Source: Georgenia sp. M64
GTDB lineage: Bacteria; Actinomycetota; Actinomycetes; Actinomycetales; Actinomycetaceae
Reading direction: 5' to 3'
Assembly (NCBI RefSeq): GCF_038049925.1
Contig: NZ_CP145809.1
Location: 2,948,599-3,012,598 of the forward strand
Length of the DNA stretch: 64,000 bases
Shown here piece after piece: positions 1 through 7,849 of this stretch. A program made the translations under genes and the position numbers. Under the pieces are notes generated by a model. It searched no databases, had not been told where the DNA came from, and worked only from the letters and a program-made list of their open reading frames with translations. Within the stretch, counting starts at the first letter, position 1; every line of letters begins with the position of its first letter.

Positions 1-731
1 CCGCCGACCACGGCGGGGTCGATCCCCACGTGCACCTGCACGGCACGGTCGTACCGGCGCCGCAGGATCGCGGCGAGCCGGTCGATCTGCTCGCGGGTGA
101 GCGGGACGGCCGAGGTGACCGAGGCCACCAGGTGCTCGCGCCGGGCGGCGGCCAGCTCGGCCACGCGCCGCAGGAGGGAGGGCACCGGCTGGCCCCGGGG
201 GGCCCGGGCCGCGCGGGCGGCGAGCGTCGCCGTCTCCGGCGCCACCTTGCCCGCCAGCACGGTCTCGACGAGCTCGGCCCGGCGGGCCGGGTCGGCGTGC
301 TTGTCCGACACCGCCAGGCGCAGCTCGCGCTCGTCGGTGAGGATCCGGGCGAGGCGGTAGGACTCGTCCTCGACGACGGCGAGGCGGCCCGCGCTCTCCG
401 CGGCAGCCAGCACCGTGGTCACGGCGAGGGACTCGACCGCGTCGGCCAGGTCCGCATCGGTGGACCAGCGCTCACGCGCCAGCCCGCCGAGGAGGTCGGC
501 GACCTCCGCGTCGACCCGCCCGCCGAGGAGGTGCTGGACCAGGCCGGCCTTGTCCTGGCCGGACCGGGTCGGCTCGGTGAGCGCGCGACGCAGCGAGGCG
601 GAGCCGTCGAGCAGGTCGACGACGGCGAAGAGCTGCTCACCGAGGGCGACGCCCCGGCCGCCCACCTGCCGCAGGACCGGCTCCCACCGCTCCCGTGCCT
701 GGTCGAGCGCCGCCTGGCTGGACGCGCGCAT
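1..731 (-). CDS. atpH: F1Fo ATP synthase delta subunit (3' end cut by window edge)
   Basis: This is the OSCP/delta stalk subunit, which ties the F1 head to the peripheral b-subunit stalk. From the ATG at 731 about 243 codons can be read before the window ends. The product is alpha-helical and Arg/Glu/Ala-rich, and the last visible part (VQVHVGIDPAVVGG) matches the conserved C-terminal region of the family, so only a few dozen residues are missing. The start codon shares one base with the atpF stop (TGATG), which indicates translational coupling. It is the last visible gene of the atpIBEFH cluster; atpA should follow outside the window. Confidence 0.9.
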   Translation of the reverse strand, partial: MRASSQAALDQARERWEPVLRQVGGRGVALGEQLFAVVDLLDGSASLRRALTEPTRSGQDKAGLVQHLLGGRVDAEVADLLGGLARERWSTDADLADAVESLAVTTVLAAAESAGRLAVVEDESYRLARILTDERELRLAVSDKHADPARRAELVETVLAGKVAPETATLAARAARAPRGQPVPSLLRRVAELAAARREHLVASVTSAVPLTREQIDRLAAILRRRYDRAVQVHVGIDPAVVG

Positions 732-1281
732 CACGCCTCCCGCACCGGCGCCGGGGCCGTCTCGAGCTCATCCAGGAAGCGGTCGATGACGCGGGACTGC
801 AGGGCCTGGTCGGTCACCGACTCCCCGACGATCCGGGCGGCGAGGTCGGTGGCGAGCATGCCGACGTCGGTGCGCAGCGAGATCTGCGCGGCCTGGCGGT
901 CCGCCTCGATCTGGCGGGCGGCACCCTCGGTGACCCGGTCGGCCTCGGCCTGCGCCTTGCTCCGCGCCTCCGCGACGATGGCCTTGCCCTCGTCCTGGGC
1001 GTTGTCACGGACCTCGGCGGCCTCGCGGCGGGCCAGGGTCAGCTCCTCGGCGATGCGGGCCTCGGCCTCGGCCGCGGCCTGCTCCGCACGCTCGGCGTGG
1101 GTCAGGCCCGCCTCGATCTTGGCGGCGCGCTCGTCGAGGACCGCGGTCAGGCGCGGCACCGCGTACTTCACGAGGAAGAACGCGATGATCGCGATCGCGA
1201 CCAGCGACCAGACGATGTCGTAGGTGGCCGGGAGCAGCGGGTTCTGCGTCTCCGCGGCCAGCACCAGGGCCGTGGGGGTCA

Positions 1282-1282
<1 letters not shown>
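731..1282 (-). CDS. atpF: F1Fo ATP synthase subunit b
   Basis: Subunit b of the peripheral stalk, 183 residues. One N-terminal membrane helix (about residues 22-42, containing SLVAIAIIAFFLVKY) is followed by a long charged helix rich in Glu, Ala and Arg, the usual dimeric coiled coil that reaches up to the delta subunit. The length is normal for actinobacteria. Its GTG start shares one base with the atpE stop and its stop shares one base with the atpH start, so c, b and delta are tightly coupled. Confidence 0.95.
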
Positions 1283-1584
<302 letters not shown>

Positions 1585-2463
1585 TCAGTGCGACTCGACG
1601 GACAGCTGGATGTACACCGTCGTGAGCACGGTGAAGACGTAGGCCTGGAGGGCGGCCACGAAGATCTCGAACAGCGTGAAGGCGAACCCGGCGGCGAAGG
1701 TCAGCGCGCCCAGCGGCGCCATGGCGCCGGCGGCCTCGAAGAAGAGGAAGTTCGTCGCGCTGAAGGTCAGCACGAGCAGCAGGTGCCCGGAGAGCATGTT
1801 GGCCAGGAGACGGACGGTGAGCGTCGCGGGCCGGATGATGAACGTCGAGAGGAACTCGATCGGCGTCAGGATGAGGTAGATCGGCCACGGCACACCGGGC
1901 GGGAAGAGCTGGGCCTTGAAGAAGTGCCCGCCGCCCATGGCCTTGACGCCCGCGTAGATGAACGTCACGTACGCGATGAGCGCGAAGATCAGCGGCACGC
2001 CGATCACCGAGGAGCCGGCGATGTTGAGGAACGGGATGATGCCGGTGATGTTCATGGCGAGCACGCCGAAGAAGATCACCACGAGGACCGGGGTGTAGCG
2101 CCGGCCGAGCTCCTTGCCCAGGGACTCCTCGGCGATGCCCGTGCGCACGAAGTCGATGGCCATCTCGCCCAGGGACTGACCGCGGCTGGGCACGAGCGTG
2201 GTGCGGCGGGCCGCCAGCCAGAACAGCAGCACCAGCAGCCCGACGGCGATGAGCCGGACGAGCGCGATGCGGTTGAACTCGAAGATCGTCCCGTCGAAGA
2301 GGATCGCCGGCGGGAAGAAGTCCGCGAGCGACGGGCCGTGGAAGCCCGCCCCCTCCTCGGCGGCGACGACGTGCGCCGAGGTGGGAAGTGTCAGCAGAGA
2401 TGCGGCAGACAGGACGTCCCCCCGGTGTTCCTCGTGATCGGGCAAAGGGCGTGTCCCAGGCAC
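1585..2463 (-). CDS. atpB: F1Fo ATP synthase subunit a
   Basis: The integral membrane subunit forms the proton half-channels. The hallmark segment TVRLLANMLSGHLLL carries the essential arginine and is followed by the last two membrane helices. The N-terminal part PSLADFFPPAILFDG is typical of actinobacterial a subunits. The start is uncertain. I use the farthest in-frame GTG (2463), but no ribosome site precedes it; an in-frame TTG at 2445 is an alternative, and homologous N-termini usually begin close to SAASLLTL. Confidence 0.92.
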   Translation of the reverse strand: MPGTRPLPDHEEHRGDVLSAASLLTLPTSAHVVAAEEGAGFHGPSLADFFPPAILFDGTIFEFNRIALVRLIAVGLLVLLFWLAARRTTLVPSRGQSLGEMAIDFVRTGIAEESLGKELGRRYTPVLVVIFFGVLAMNITGIIPFLNIAGSSVIGVPLIFALIAYVTFIYAGVKAMGGGHFFKAQLFPPGVPWPIYLILTPIEFLSTFIIRPATLTVRLLANMLSGHLLLVLTFSATNFLFFEAAGAMAPLGALTFAAGFAFTLFEIFVAALQAYVFTVLTTVYIQLSVESH

Positions 2464-2533
2464 CGTGCAGCGACGCGGGCGTGCTGGGGACGGGATGAGC
2501 CTAACGCATGGGCGGCGGTGCTCCCGACCCGTC

Positions 2534-2971
2534 TCAGCGGGCGCCCGGGGTTCCCGAGCCCGGTTCCACGTTGGGCACGCGGGCCCTCAGGACGGCGGCC
2601 GACTCGATGGCGAGGGAGCCGAGGATGGCCAGGACGAGGACGACGAAGAAGACGCCCGGGTGGTAGAAGTCCCGCCCGCGGACGAGGACGAGGACGACGA
2701 GGAGCAGGACCATCTTCACCAGCCACCCCCCGACCGCCGCGGCGCTGGCGATGGGCAGGGGCTTGTCGGCGGTGACCATCATCGTCACGACCGTCCCGAG
2801 CATGAACAGCGTCGCGATGCCCGCGGCCATGAGCGCGCCCCAGACCCCCGGCAGACCGGCGACCAGCCACCCGAGGCCCGCACCGCCCACCGCGAGGGCC
2901 GCGACGAGGACGGCGAGGCGCCGCAGGATCCGCTCGTACATCGTCCTGATGGTCCGGTCGGTCTCGGTCAT
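2534..2971 (-). CDS. atpI: AtpI-like small membrane protein of the ATP synthase operon
   Basis: A 145-residue protein with about four membrane helices. It sits directly between the WecA-type transferase and atpB, where actinobacteria normally carry atpI (a c-ring assembly or ion-uptake helper). The sequence is weakly conserved and the call leans on position and topology. The chosen start, MTETDRTIRTMYERI at 2971, overlaps the stop of the upstream gene by ATGA. A longer in-frame reading upstream is Arg/Pro/Gly-rich and lies over the neighbouring gene, so it was rejected. Confidence 0.8.
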   Translation of the reverse strand: MTETDRTIRTMYERILRRLAVLVAALAVGGAGLGWLVAGLPGVWGALMAAGIATLFMLGTVVTMMVTADKPLPIASAAAVGGWLVKMVLLLVVLVLVRGRDFYHPGVFFVVLVLAILGSLAIESAAVLRARVPNVEPGSGTPGAR

Positions 2972-4080
2972 CGTCGGTCCTCTCGGGCCCGGCGGCGCAG
3001 GCCGGGCAGCTGGGCGTAGGTCACGGCGACGGCCAGGGCCACGGCGACCGCCGTGCCGACCGCCACCTGGGCGGGGGTGTACACCGCGAGGGCGACCGCG
3101 GCGAAGGCGAACACCGAGGTCCACAGGTACATCACCAGGACCGCGCGGGTGTGGGAGTGCCCGGCGTCGAGCAGCCGGTGGTGCAGGTGCAGCCGGTCGG
3201 GCTTGAACGGTGACTGACCGGCGCGCAGGCGCCGCAGGACGGCCAGCGTCATGTCCACCAGCGGCAGCAGGAGCACCGCGACGGGCAGGAGGATCGGCAC
3301 GAACACCGGCAGGACCTGGCTGCCCGACAGGGCCGCCGGGTCGATGCGCCCGGTGACGACGATCGCGACCCCGGCGACCGTCAGGCCCAGGAGCATCGAG
3401 CCGGAGTCGCCCATGAAGATCCTGGCCGGGTGGAAGTTGTGCGGCAGGAAGCCCAGCGTCACCCCCACGACGGCGGCCATGACCGCGGTGGCGACGTTGG
3501 CGTAGTTGCCCGGTGAGGCGTCGCGGGTGAGGAGGTAGGTGTAGAGGAAGAACGCGCCGCCGCCGATCGCGATCATCCCCGCGGCGAGGCCGTCGAGGCC
3601 GTCGACGAAGTTCACGGCGTTGATGGCCACCACCACGGCCAGGACGGTGGCGACGAGGGAGAGCCGGCTGGAGCCGATCGTCAGCCCGAACACCGGGAAC
3701 GTGATGAGCTGGACGCCCTGCCAGGCCATGAACCCGGCGGCGAGGACCTGCCCGACGAGCTTGGTCATCCAGTCCAGCTGCCAGATGTCGTCGGCCACGC
3801 CGAGGAGGGCCACGAGCGCCCCGCCCCCGAGGATCCCCCAGGCCATGGAGGTGCCGTAGAACTCCTCGTGGAGGAACGGCACCTGGGAGGCGACGACCAT
3901 CGCGACGGCGAGGCCCGCGAGCATCGCGACGCCACCGAGCCGGGGCGTGGGCGTGGTGTGGACGTCGCGCACCCGCACCGGCGTCAGCGCCCCGGTCATC
4001 TGCGCGACCCGCCGCACCACCGGCGTCGTGAGGAAGGTGACGGCCGCGGCGGTGAGCAGGACGAGGAGGTAGACCCTCAC
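2968..4080 (-). CDS. undecaprenyl-phosphate sugar-1-phosphate transferase (WecA/MraY superfamily)
   Basis: A polytopic membrane enzyme of 370 residues that transfers a sugar-1-phosphate from a UDP-sugar (GlcNAc in WecA) to the C55 lipid carrier, the first step of arabinogalactan or other wall-polymer linkage units. Visible signatures are HTTPTPRLGG near the N-terminus, the aspartate-rich NAVNFVDGLDGLAAG loop, GDSGSMLLG, and the His-rich cytoplasmic loop DRLHLHHRLLDAGHSH, which separates WecA-type enzymes from MraY. The GTG start at 4080 overlaps the preceding stop (GTGA), and the stop overlaps atpI (ATGA). The arrangement Sua5-WecA-AtpI-AtpB is common in actinobacteria. Confidence 0.9.
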   Translation of the reverse strand: MRVYLLVLLTAAAVTFLTTPVVRRVAQMTGALTPVRVRDVHTTPTPRLGGVAMLAGLAVAMVVASQVPFLHEEFYGTSMAWGILGGGALVALLGVADDIWQLDWMTKLVGQVLAAGFMAWQGVQLITFPVFGLTIGSSRLSLVATVLAVVVAINAVNFVDGLDGLAAGMIAIGGGAFFLYTYLLTRDASPGNYANVATAVMAAVVGVTLGFLPHNFHPARIFMGDSGSMLLGLTVAGVAIVVTGRIDPAALSGSQVLPVFVPILLPVAVLLLPLVDMTLAVLRRLRAGQSPFKPDRLHLHHRLLDAGHSHTRAVLVMYLWTSVFAFAAVALAVYTPAQVAVGTAVAVALAVAVTYAQLPGLRRRAREDRR

Positions 4081-4895
4081 CCGGGCTCCGTGGTGCGCGC
4101 GGGCCCGGGCGGCGCGTCGGCGGTCACGGCGTCCGCGGTCCCGTCGGTCTCGGCGGCCGCGGTCCCGTCGGTCTCGGCGTCCGCGGTCCCGTCGGTCTCG
4201 GTGGGCGCGGTCCCGTCGGTCACGGCCTCCGCGGTCCCGTCGGTCACGGCGGGGACATCCTCCGCCAGCTCGGGGGCCACCCGGGCGAGCGCCGCCCGGG
4301 TGAGCGCACCCTCGCGCAGCACGGTCAGCCGCTCGGCGGTCGCGTCGACGATGGTCGACGCCGTCCCGCCGCCCGCCCGGCCCGCGTCGAGGTAGACGGC
4401 GACGCCGTCGCCGAAGTAGTCCAGCGCCTCCTGGGCGGTCTCGGCCGCCGGCTCGCCGGTGAGGTTGGCGCTGGTGACCGCGAGCGGGCCGGTGCGGCGC
4501 AGCAGCGCCAGGGCGGTCTCGTCGGCGGGCATCCGCAGGGCGACCGTGCCGTCGGTGTCCCCCAGGTCCCACGCCAGCGAGGGCTGCGCGAGGCAGACGA
4601 CCGTCAGCGGTCCCGGCCAGAACTCGCGCACGAGGTCCCGGACGACCTCCGGCACCTCGGTGGCCAGACCGTCGAGGGCACCGACGTTGCCCACGAGCAC
4701 CGGCGGGGGCATCTGCCGACCGCGGCCCTTCGCGGCGAGCAGCGCGGCGACCGCCCGCGCGTCGAAGGCGTCGGCACCGATGCCGTACACGGTGTCGGTC
4801 GGCAGCACGACCAGCGCGCCCCGCCCGAGGGCGTTGACCGCCTCGTCGAGGCCGGCGCTGCGCTGCTCGGGGTCATGGCAGTCGTACACGCTCAC
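4077..4895 (-). CDS. L-threonylcarbamoyladenylate synthase (Sua5/YciO/YrdC) with repeat tail
   Basis: The enzyme makes threonylcarbamoyl-AMP from threonine, bicarbonate and ATP for the t6A37 modification of ANN-decoding tRNAs. The YrdC fold is clear: LPTDTVYGIGADAF, KGRGRQMPPPVLV (a variant of the KxR..P motif), FWPGPLTVV, and TSANLTGEPA. The catalytic domain ends near residue 210. A roughly 50-residue acidic tail built of 8-residue units around TDGTA (about residues 214-258) follows, encoded by a 24-bp DNA repeat. The tail is not part of the classic Sua5 C-terminal domain. Start GTG at 4895 (VSVYDCHD), where homologues begin; no strong ribosome site is visible. Confidence 0.9.
   Translation of the reverse strand: MSVYDCHDPEQRSAGLDEAVNALGRGALVVLPTDTVYGIGADAFDARAVAALLAAKGRGRQMPPPVLVGNVGALDGLATEVPEVVRDLVREFWPGPLTVVCLAQPSLAWDLGDTDGTVALRMPADETALALLRRTGPLAVTSANLTGEPAAETAQEALDYFGDGVAVYLDAGRAGGGTASTIVDATAERLTVLREGALTRAALARVAPELAEDVPAVTDGTAEAVTDGTAPTETDGTADAETDGTAAAETDGTADAVTADAPPGPARTTEPG
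4127..4250 (-). repeat. 24-bp tandem repeat encoding TDGTA-type tail
   Basis: Five in-phase copies start at 4135, 4159, 4183, 4207 and 4231 (core gcggtcccgtcggt on the plus strand). Being a multiple of three, copy-number change would lengthen or shorten the Sua5 tail without a frameshift. Confidence 0.9.
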
Positions 4896-4948
4896 GCAGG
4901 TGAGTCTCGCACGGCCCGTGCGGCCGTCGTGACATCCTCTGCGGTGAG

Positions 4949-5350
4949 ATGCCTCCCTCACCCGCCCGTCCGACCGCCCCCGCGGGCACGTCCGTCGCCG
5001 CGCCACGGCGCCGGGCGTGGGTCGTGGCGCTCGTCCTCGCCGTGGTCGTCCAGCTCGTCGTCCTCTACGCGCCGGCCGTGCCGGACGTGCCCGGGACGGG
5101 GGTGCCCGGCGCGGACAAGGTCGTCCACGCCGCCGTGTTCGCGGCGGTCACCCTCGCCGCGCTGCGTGCGGGGCTCTCGGGCTGGGTGGTGGCGGCCTAC
5201 GGCCTGGCGCACGCCGGCGTGAGCGAGGCCCTGCAGCACGTCCTGCTCGCCGGCCGCACCGGGGACGGCGGGGACGTCGCCGCCGACGTCGCGGGCGTCG
5301 TCGCCGGCCTCGTGGCGGCGTGGTGGCTCAGCCGGCGCGACGGGCGGTGA
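4949..5350 (+). CDS. VanZ-like membrane protein
   Basis: A 133-residue protein with three to four hydrophobic helices. It carries the pattern typical of small VanZ-family proteins: a first helix followed by [11 protein letters not shown], then SEALQHVL and a closing helix ending in Arg/Asp. The function of the family is poorly known; the founding member affects teicoplanin resistance. It is the only plus-strand gene in the first 16 kb and splits the otherwise continuous prmC-Sua5 arrangement. Its last 23 bases overlap the 3' end of prmC on the other strand. The ATG at 4949 has only a poorly spaced ggtgag before it. Confidence 0.75.
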   Translation: MPPSPARPTAPAGTSVAAPRRRAWVVALVLAVVVQLVVLYAPAVPDVPGTGVPGADKVVHAAVFAAVTLAALRAGLSGWVVAAYGLAHAGVSEALQHVLLAGRTGDGGDVAADVAGVVAGLVAAWWLSRRDGR

Positions 5351-6290
5351 CGTAGCGGTCACGGCCCGTGAGGTCCGTGCCGGTGACCACGTCGACGAAC
5401 CCGGCGCCGGCGACGAGGTGGCGCACCGCCGCCGCCTGGACCTCGGCGTGCTCCATGACGAGGACCCCGCCCGGGCGCAGCAGCCGGGCGGCGCGGGCGA
5501 CGACGGCGCGAGGGGTGTCCAGCCCGTCGGCGCCCCCGCCGTAGAGGGCCAGGTCGGGGTCGTGCTCGCGCACCTCGACCTCACGCGGGACCGCACCGGG
5601 CGGGATGTAGGGCGGGTTCGCGACGACGACGTCGACGCTCCCGTCGAGCTCGGGCAGCGCGGTGGCCGCGTCGCCCTCGACCAGGTGCACCGACGGGGCG
5701 AGCGCGGCGACGTTGCGCCGCGCCACCGCCGCCGCCGCGGGTGAGAGCTCGACGGCGTGGACGATCGCGCCGGGGACCTCGGTGGCCACGGCCAGGGCGA
5801 TGGCGCCCGAGCCGGTGCACAGGTCCACCGCGACCGGGGCGGCGGAGCCGGCCCGCCGGAGCGCGCCGATCGCCGCCTCGGCGACGACCTCGGTCTCCGG
5901 CCGCACCACGAACGCGCCCGGCCCGGCGGCGAGGGTGAGGTGGCGGAAGGCCATGGAGCCGGTGAGGTGCTGCAGCGGCTCGCGCCGACGGCGCCGCTCG
6001 ACGAGCTCGGCGAAGCGGGCCTGGAGGTCGGGCCCGCCGCCGGCGGGCCCACCGTCGCCAGACCCACCGTCAGCAGACCCCTTGTCTGCGGGTTCTCCGT
6101 CGGCACGGTCGAAGGTGGCCCCCGCGGGCAGCAGGTAGAGGGCGCGGCCGAGCACGTGCTCGGCGAGGAGCCGGGCGTCGACCTCGGGCGAGGGCACGCC
6201 CGCCTCCGCGAGCAGCACCGCCGCCCCGCGCACCGCCTCGCGCACGGTCACGGTGCGGCCGTCGCCGGCGCCGGCCGGCCGGTCGCTCAC
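5328..6290 (-). CDS. prmC: peptide chain release factor N5-glutamine methyltransferase
   Basis: PrmC (HemK) methylates the glutamine of the GGQ motif in RF1/RF2 using SAM. The N-terminal helical domain ([32 protein letters not shown]) is followed by the Rossmann methyltransferase with [15 protein letters not shown] (SAM site) and the hallmark NPPYIPP catalytic motif. A Gly/Asp/Ala-rich insertion (about residues 65-90) separates the two domains and looks like a local low-complexity expansion. The GTG start at 6290 overlaps the prfA stop (GTGA), coupling the methylase to its substrate. Confidence 0.95.
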   Translation of the reverse strand: MSDRPAGAGDGRTVTVREAVRGAAVLLAEAGVPSPEVDARLLAEHVLGRALYLLPAGATFDRADGEPADKGSADGGSGDGGPAGGGPDLQARFAELVERRRRREPLQHLTGSMAFRHLTLAAGPGAFVVRPETEVVAEAAIGALRRAGSAAPVAVDLCTGSGAIALAVATEVPGAIVHAVELSPAAAAVARRNVAALAPSVHLVEGDAATALPELDGSVDVVVANPPYIPPGAVPREVEVREHDPDLALYGGGADGLDTPRAVVARAARLLRPGGVLVMEHAEVQAAAVRHLVAGAGFVDVVTGTDLTGRDRYVTARRAG

Positions 6291-7381
6291 TGCCCGCCGG
6301 CGGCCGCGGCGAGCCGGGCCGCCTCGTCCAGCTCGACGGCGGAGGCGATGACCGGGCCGAGGTCGCCGTCGAGCACGTGGTCGAGGTTGTACGCCTTGTA
6401 GCCGGTGCGGTGGTCGGCGATGCGGTTCTCGGGGTAGTTGTAGGTGCGGATCCGCTCGGACCGGTCCACGGTGCGCACCTGGGACCGGCGCTGCTCCGAC
6501 GCGGCGGCCGCGGCCTCCTCCTGGCGGGCGGCCAGCAGCCGGGCGCGCAGCACCCGCATGGCCTGCTCGCGGTTCTGCAGCTGCGACTTCTCGTTCTGCA
6601 TCGAGACGGTGATGCCGGTGGGCAGGTGGGTGATCCGCACGGCGGAGTCCGTGGTGTTGACCGACTGCCCGCCCGGGCCGGAGGAGCGGTAGACGTCGAT
6701 GCGCAGGGCGCCCGCGTCGATCTCCACCTCGCCGGGGTCGTCGACCTCGGGCAGGACGAGCACGCCCGCTGCGGAGGTGTGGATCCGGCCCTGCGACTCG
6801 GTGACGGGCACCCGCTGGACGCGGTGGACGCCGCCCTCGTACTTCAGGTGCGCCCAGACGCCGTCGGCCGGGTCGGTGGGCGCGCCGCGGGTCTTCACCG
6901 CGACGGAGACGTCCTTGTACCCGCCGAGGTCGGACTCGGTGGCCGAGAGGACCTGGGTGGTCCAGCCCTGCCGCTCGGCGTAGCGCAGGTACATGCGCAG
7001 CAGGTCGCCGGCGAAGAGCGCGGACTCCTCCCCGCCCTCGCCGGCCTTGACCTCGAGGATGACGTCGCGGGCGTCGTCGGGGTCGGCGGGCACGAGGACC
7101 CGGCGCAGGTGCTCCTCCGCCGCCGCGGCGGAGGCCTCGAGGGCGGGCAGCTCCTCGGCGAAGGCGTCGTCGCCCTCGGCGAGCTCGCGGCCGGCGGCGA
7201 GGTCGCCGGTGGCCGCCTCCCACGCGCGGTAGGCGGCGACGACGCGGCCGAGCTCGGCGTAGCGCCGTCCCAGGGTGCGGGCGCGGCCGGGGTCGGCATG
7301 GACGGCCGGGTCGGCCATGGCCCGCTCGATCTCCTCGTGCTCGGCGATCAGCGGTGCGACGCCGTCGAAGTCCTCGCTCAC
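6287..7381 (-). CDS. prfA: peptide chain release factor 1
   Basis: RF1 terminates translation at UAA and UAG. The 364-residue protein has the catalytic SGPGGQSVN motif and the RF1-type recognition tripeptide in [19 protein letters not shown] (PVT, in place of the more usual PAT). The C-terminal segment [20 protein letters not shown] is conserved. It starts at the ATG at 7381 with a GGAAGG-type site just upstream, and is followed without a gap by prmC. Confidence 0.97.
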   Translation of the reverse strand: MSEDFDGVAPLIAEHEEIERAMADPAVHADPGRARTLGRRYAELGRVVAAYRAWEAATGDLAAGRELAEGDDAFAEELPALEASAAAAEEHLRRVLVPADPDDARDVILEVKAGEGGEESALFAGDLLRMYLRYAERQGWTTQVLSATESDLGGYKDVSVAVKTRGAPTDPADGVWAHLKYEGGVHRVQRVPVTESQGRIHTSAAGVLVLPEVDDPGEVEIDAGALRIDVYRSSGPGGQSVNTTDSAVRITHLPTGITVSMQNEKSQLQNREQAMRVLRARLLAARQEEAAAAASEQRRSQVRTVDRSERIRTYNYPENRIADHRTGYKAYNLDHVLDGDLGPVIASAVELDEAARLAAAAGGQ

Positions 7382-7433
7382 GTCCGTGCCCCTTCCTCGG
7401 CCCGTGGGCGCGTCGTGCGCCCGGATGCACGAC

Positions 7434-7483
7434 AGCGCCGGCGGGAGCCGCGGCCGGGGGGCCGCGGCGTCACCGCCGGCGCT
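7434..7483 (-). terminator. compound GC hairpin between rpmE and prfA
   Basis: An 11-bp outer stem (agcgccggcgg at 7434-7444 pairs with 7473-7483) encloses a perfect 9-bp inner stem (7447-7455 with 7460-7468, loop gggg). It starts 10 bases after the rpmE stop. There is no T-tract, as often in actinobacteria. It could be a terminator or an attenuating hairpin ahead of prfA. Confidence 0.6.
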
Positions 7484-7492
7484 GGTGTGGTG

Positions 7493-7705
7493 CTAGGCGT
7501 CCTTCTTGCCGTAGCGCGCCTGGAAGCGGGCGACGCGGCCACCGGTGTCGAGGATCTTCTGCTTGCCGGTGTAGAACGGGTGGCACGCGCTGCAGACGTC
7601 GGCGTGGATCTGGCCGGACGTCGCGGTCGAGCGCGTGGTGAAGGTGTTGCCGCAGGTGCACGTGACCGTGGTGGTCACGTACTCGGGGTGGATGCCCTGC
7701 TTCAT
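7493..7705 (-). CDS. rpmE: 50S ribosomal protein bL31 (zinc-binding form)
   Basis: A 70-residue large-subunit protein that bridges the two subunits. It has the zinc-binding C+ form: Cys16 and Cys18 (TCTCGN) and Cys38 and Cys41 (CSACHPF). The opening MKQGIHPEY and [17 protein letters not shown] match the family. A clear ribosome site (taggagag) precedes the ATG. A cysteine-free paralogue used under zinc starvation, if present, lies outside the window. It is bordered by hairpins on both sides, so it is probably an independent transcript after rho. Confidence 0.97.
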   Translation of the reverse strand: MKQGIHPEYVTTTVTCTCGNTFTTRSTATSGQIHADVCSACHPFYTGKQKILDTGGRVARFQARYGKKDA

Positions 7706-7812
7706 GGTTCTCTCCTAGGTTCGGTGGTGCCCCGGGTCGCGCGCCGCGCGGCGCGCGTGAACCGGAAGCCGACGAGACATTGTGCCCCACGCAGGTCCGG
7801 GGACGAAACGCG

Positions 7813-7842
7813 GCGGGGGCGTGAGATCGGGCACGCCCCCGC
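7813..7842 (-). terminator. rho gene terminator hairpin
   Basis: An 11-bp perfect stem (gcgggggcgtg, 7813-7823, with 7832-7842) and 8-base loop starts 7 bases after the rho stop codon and is followed by a short run of T on the minus strand. Confidence 0.75.
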
Positions 7843-7849
7843 GCGCGGG

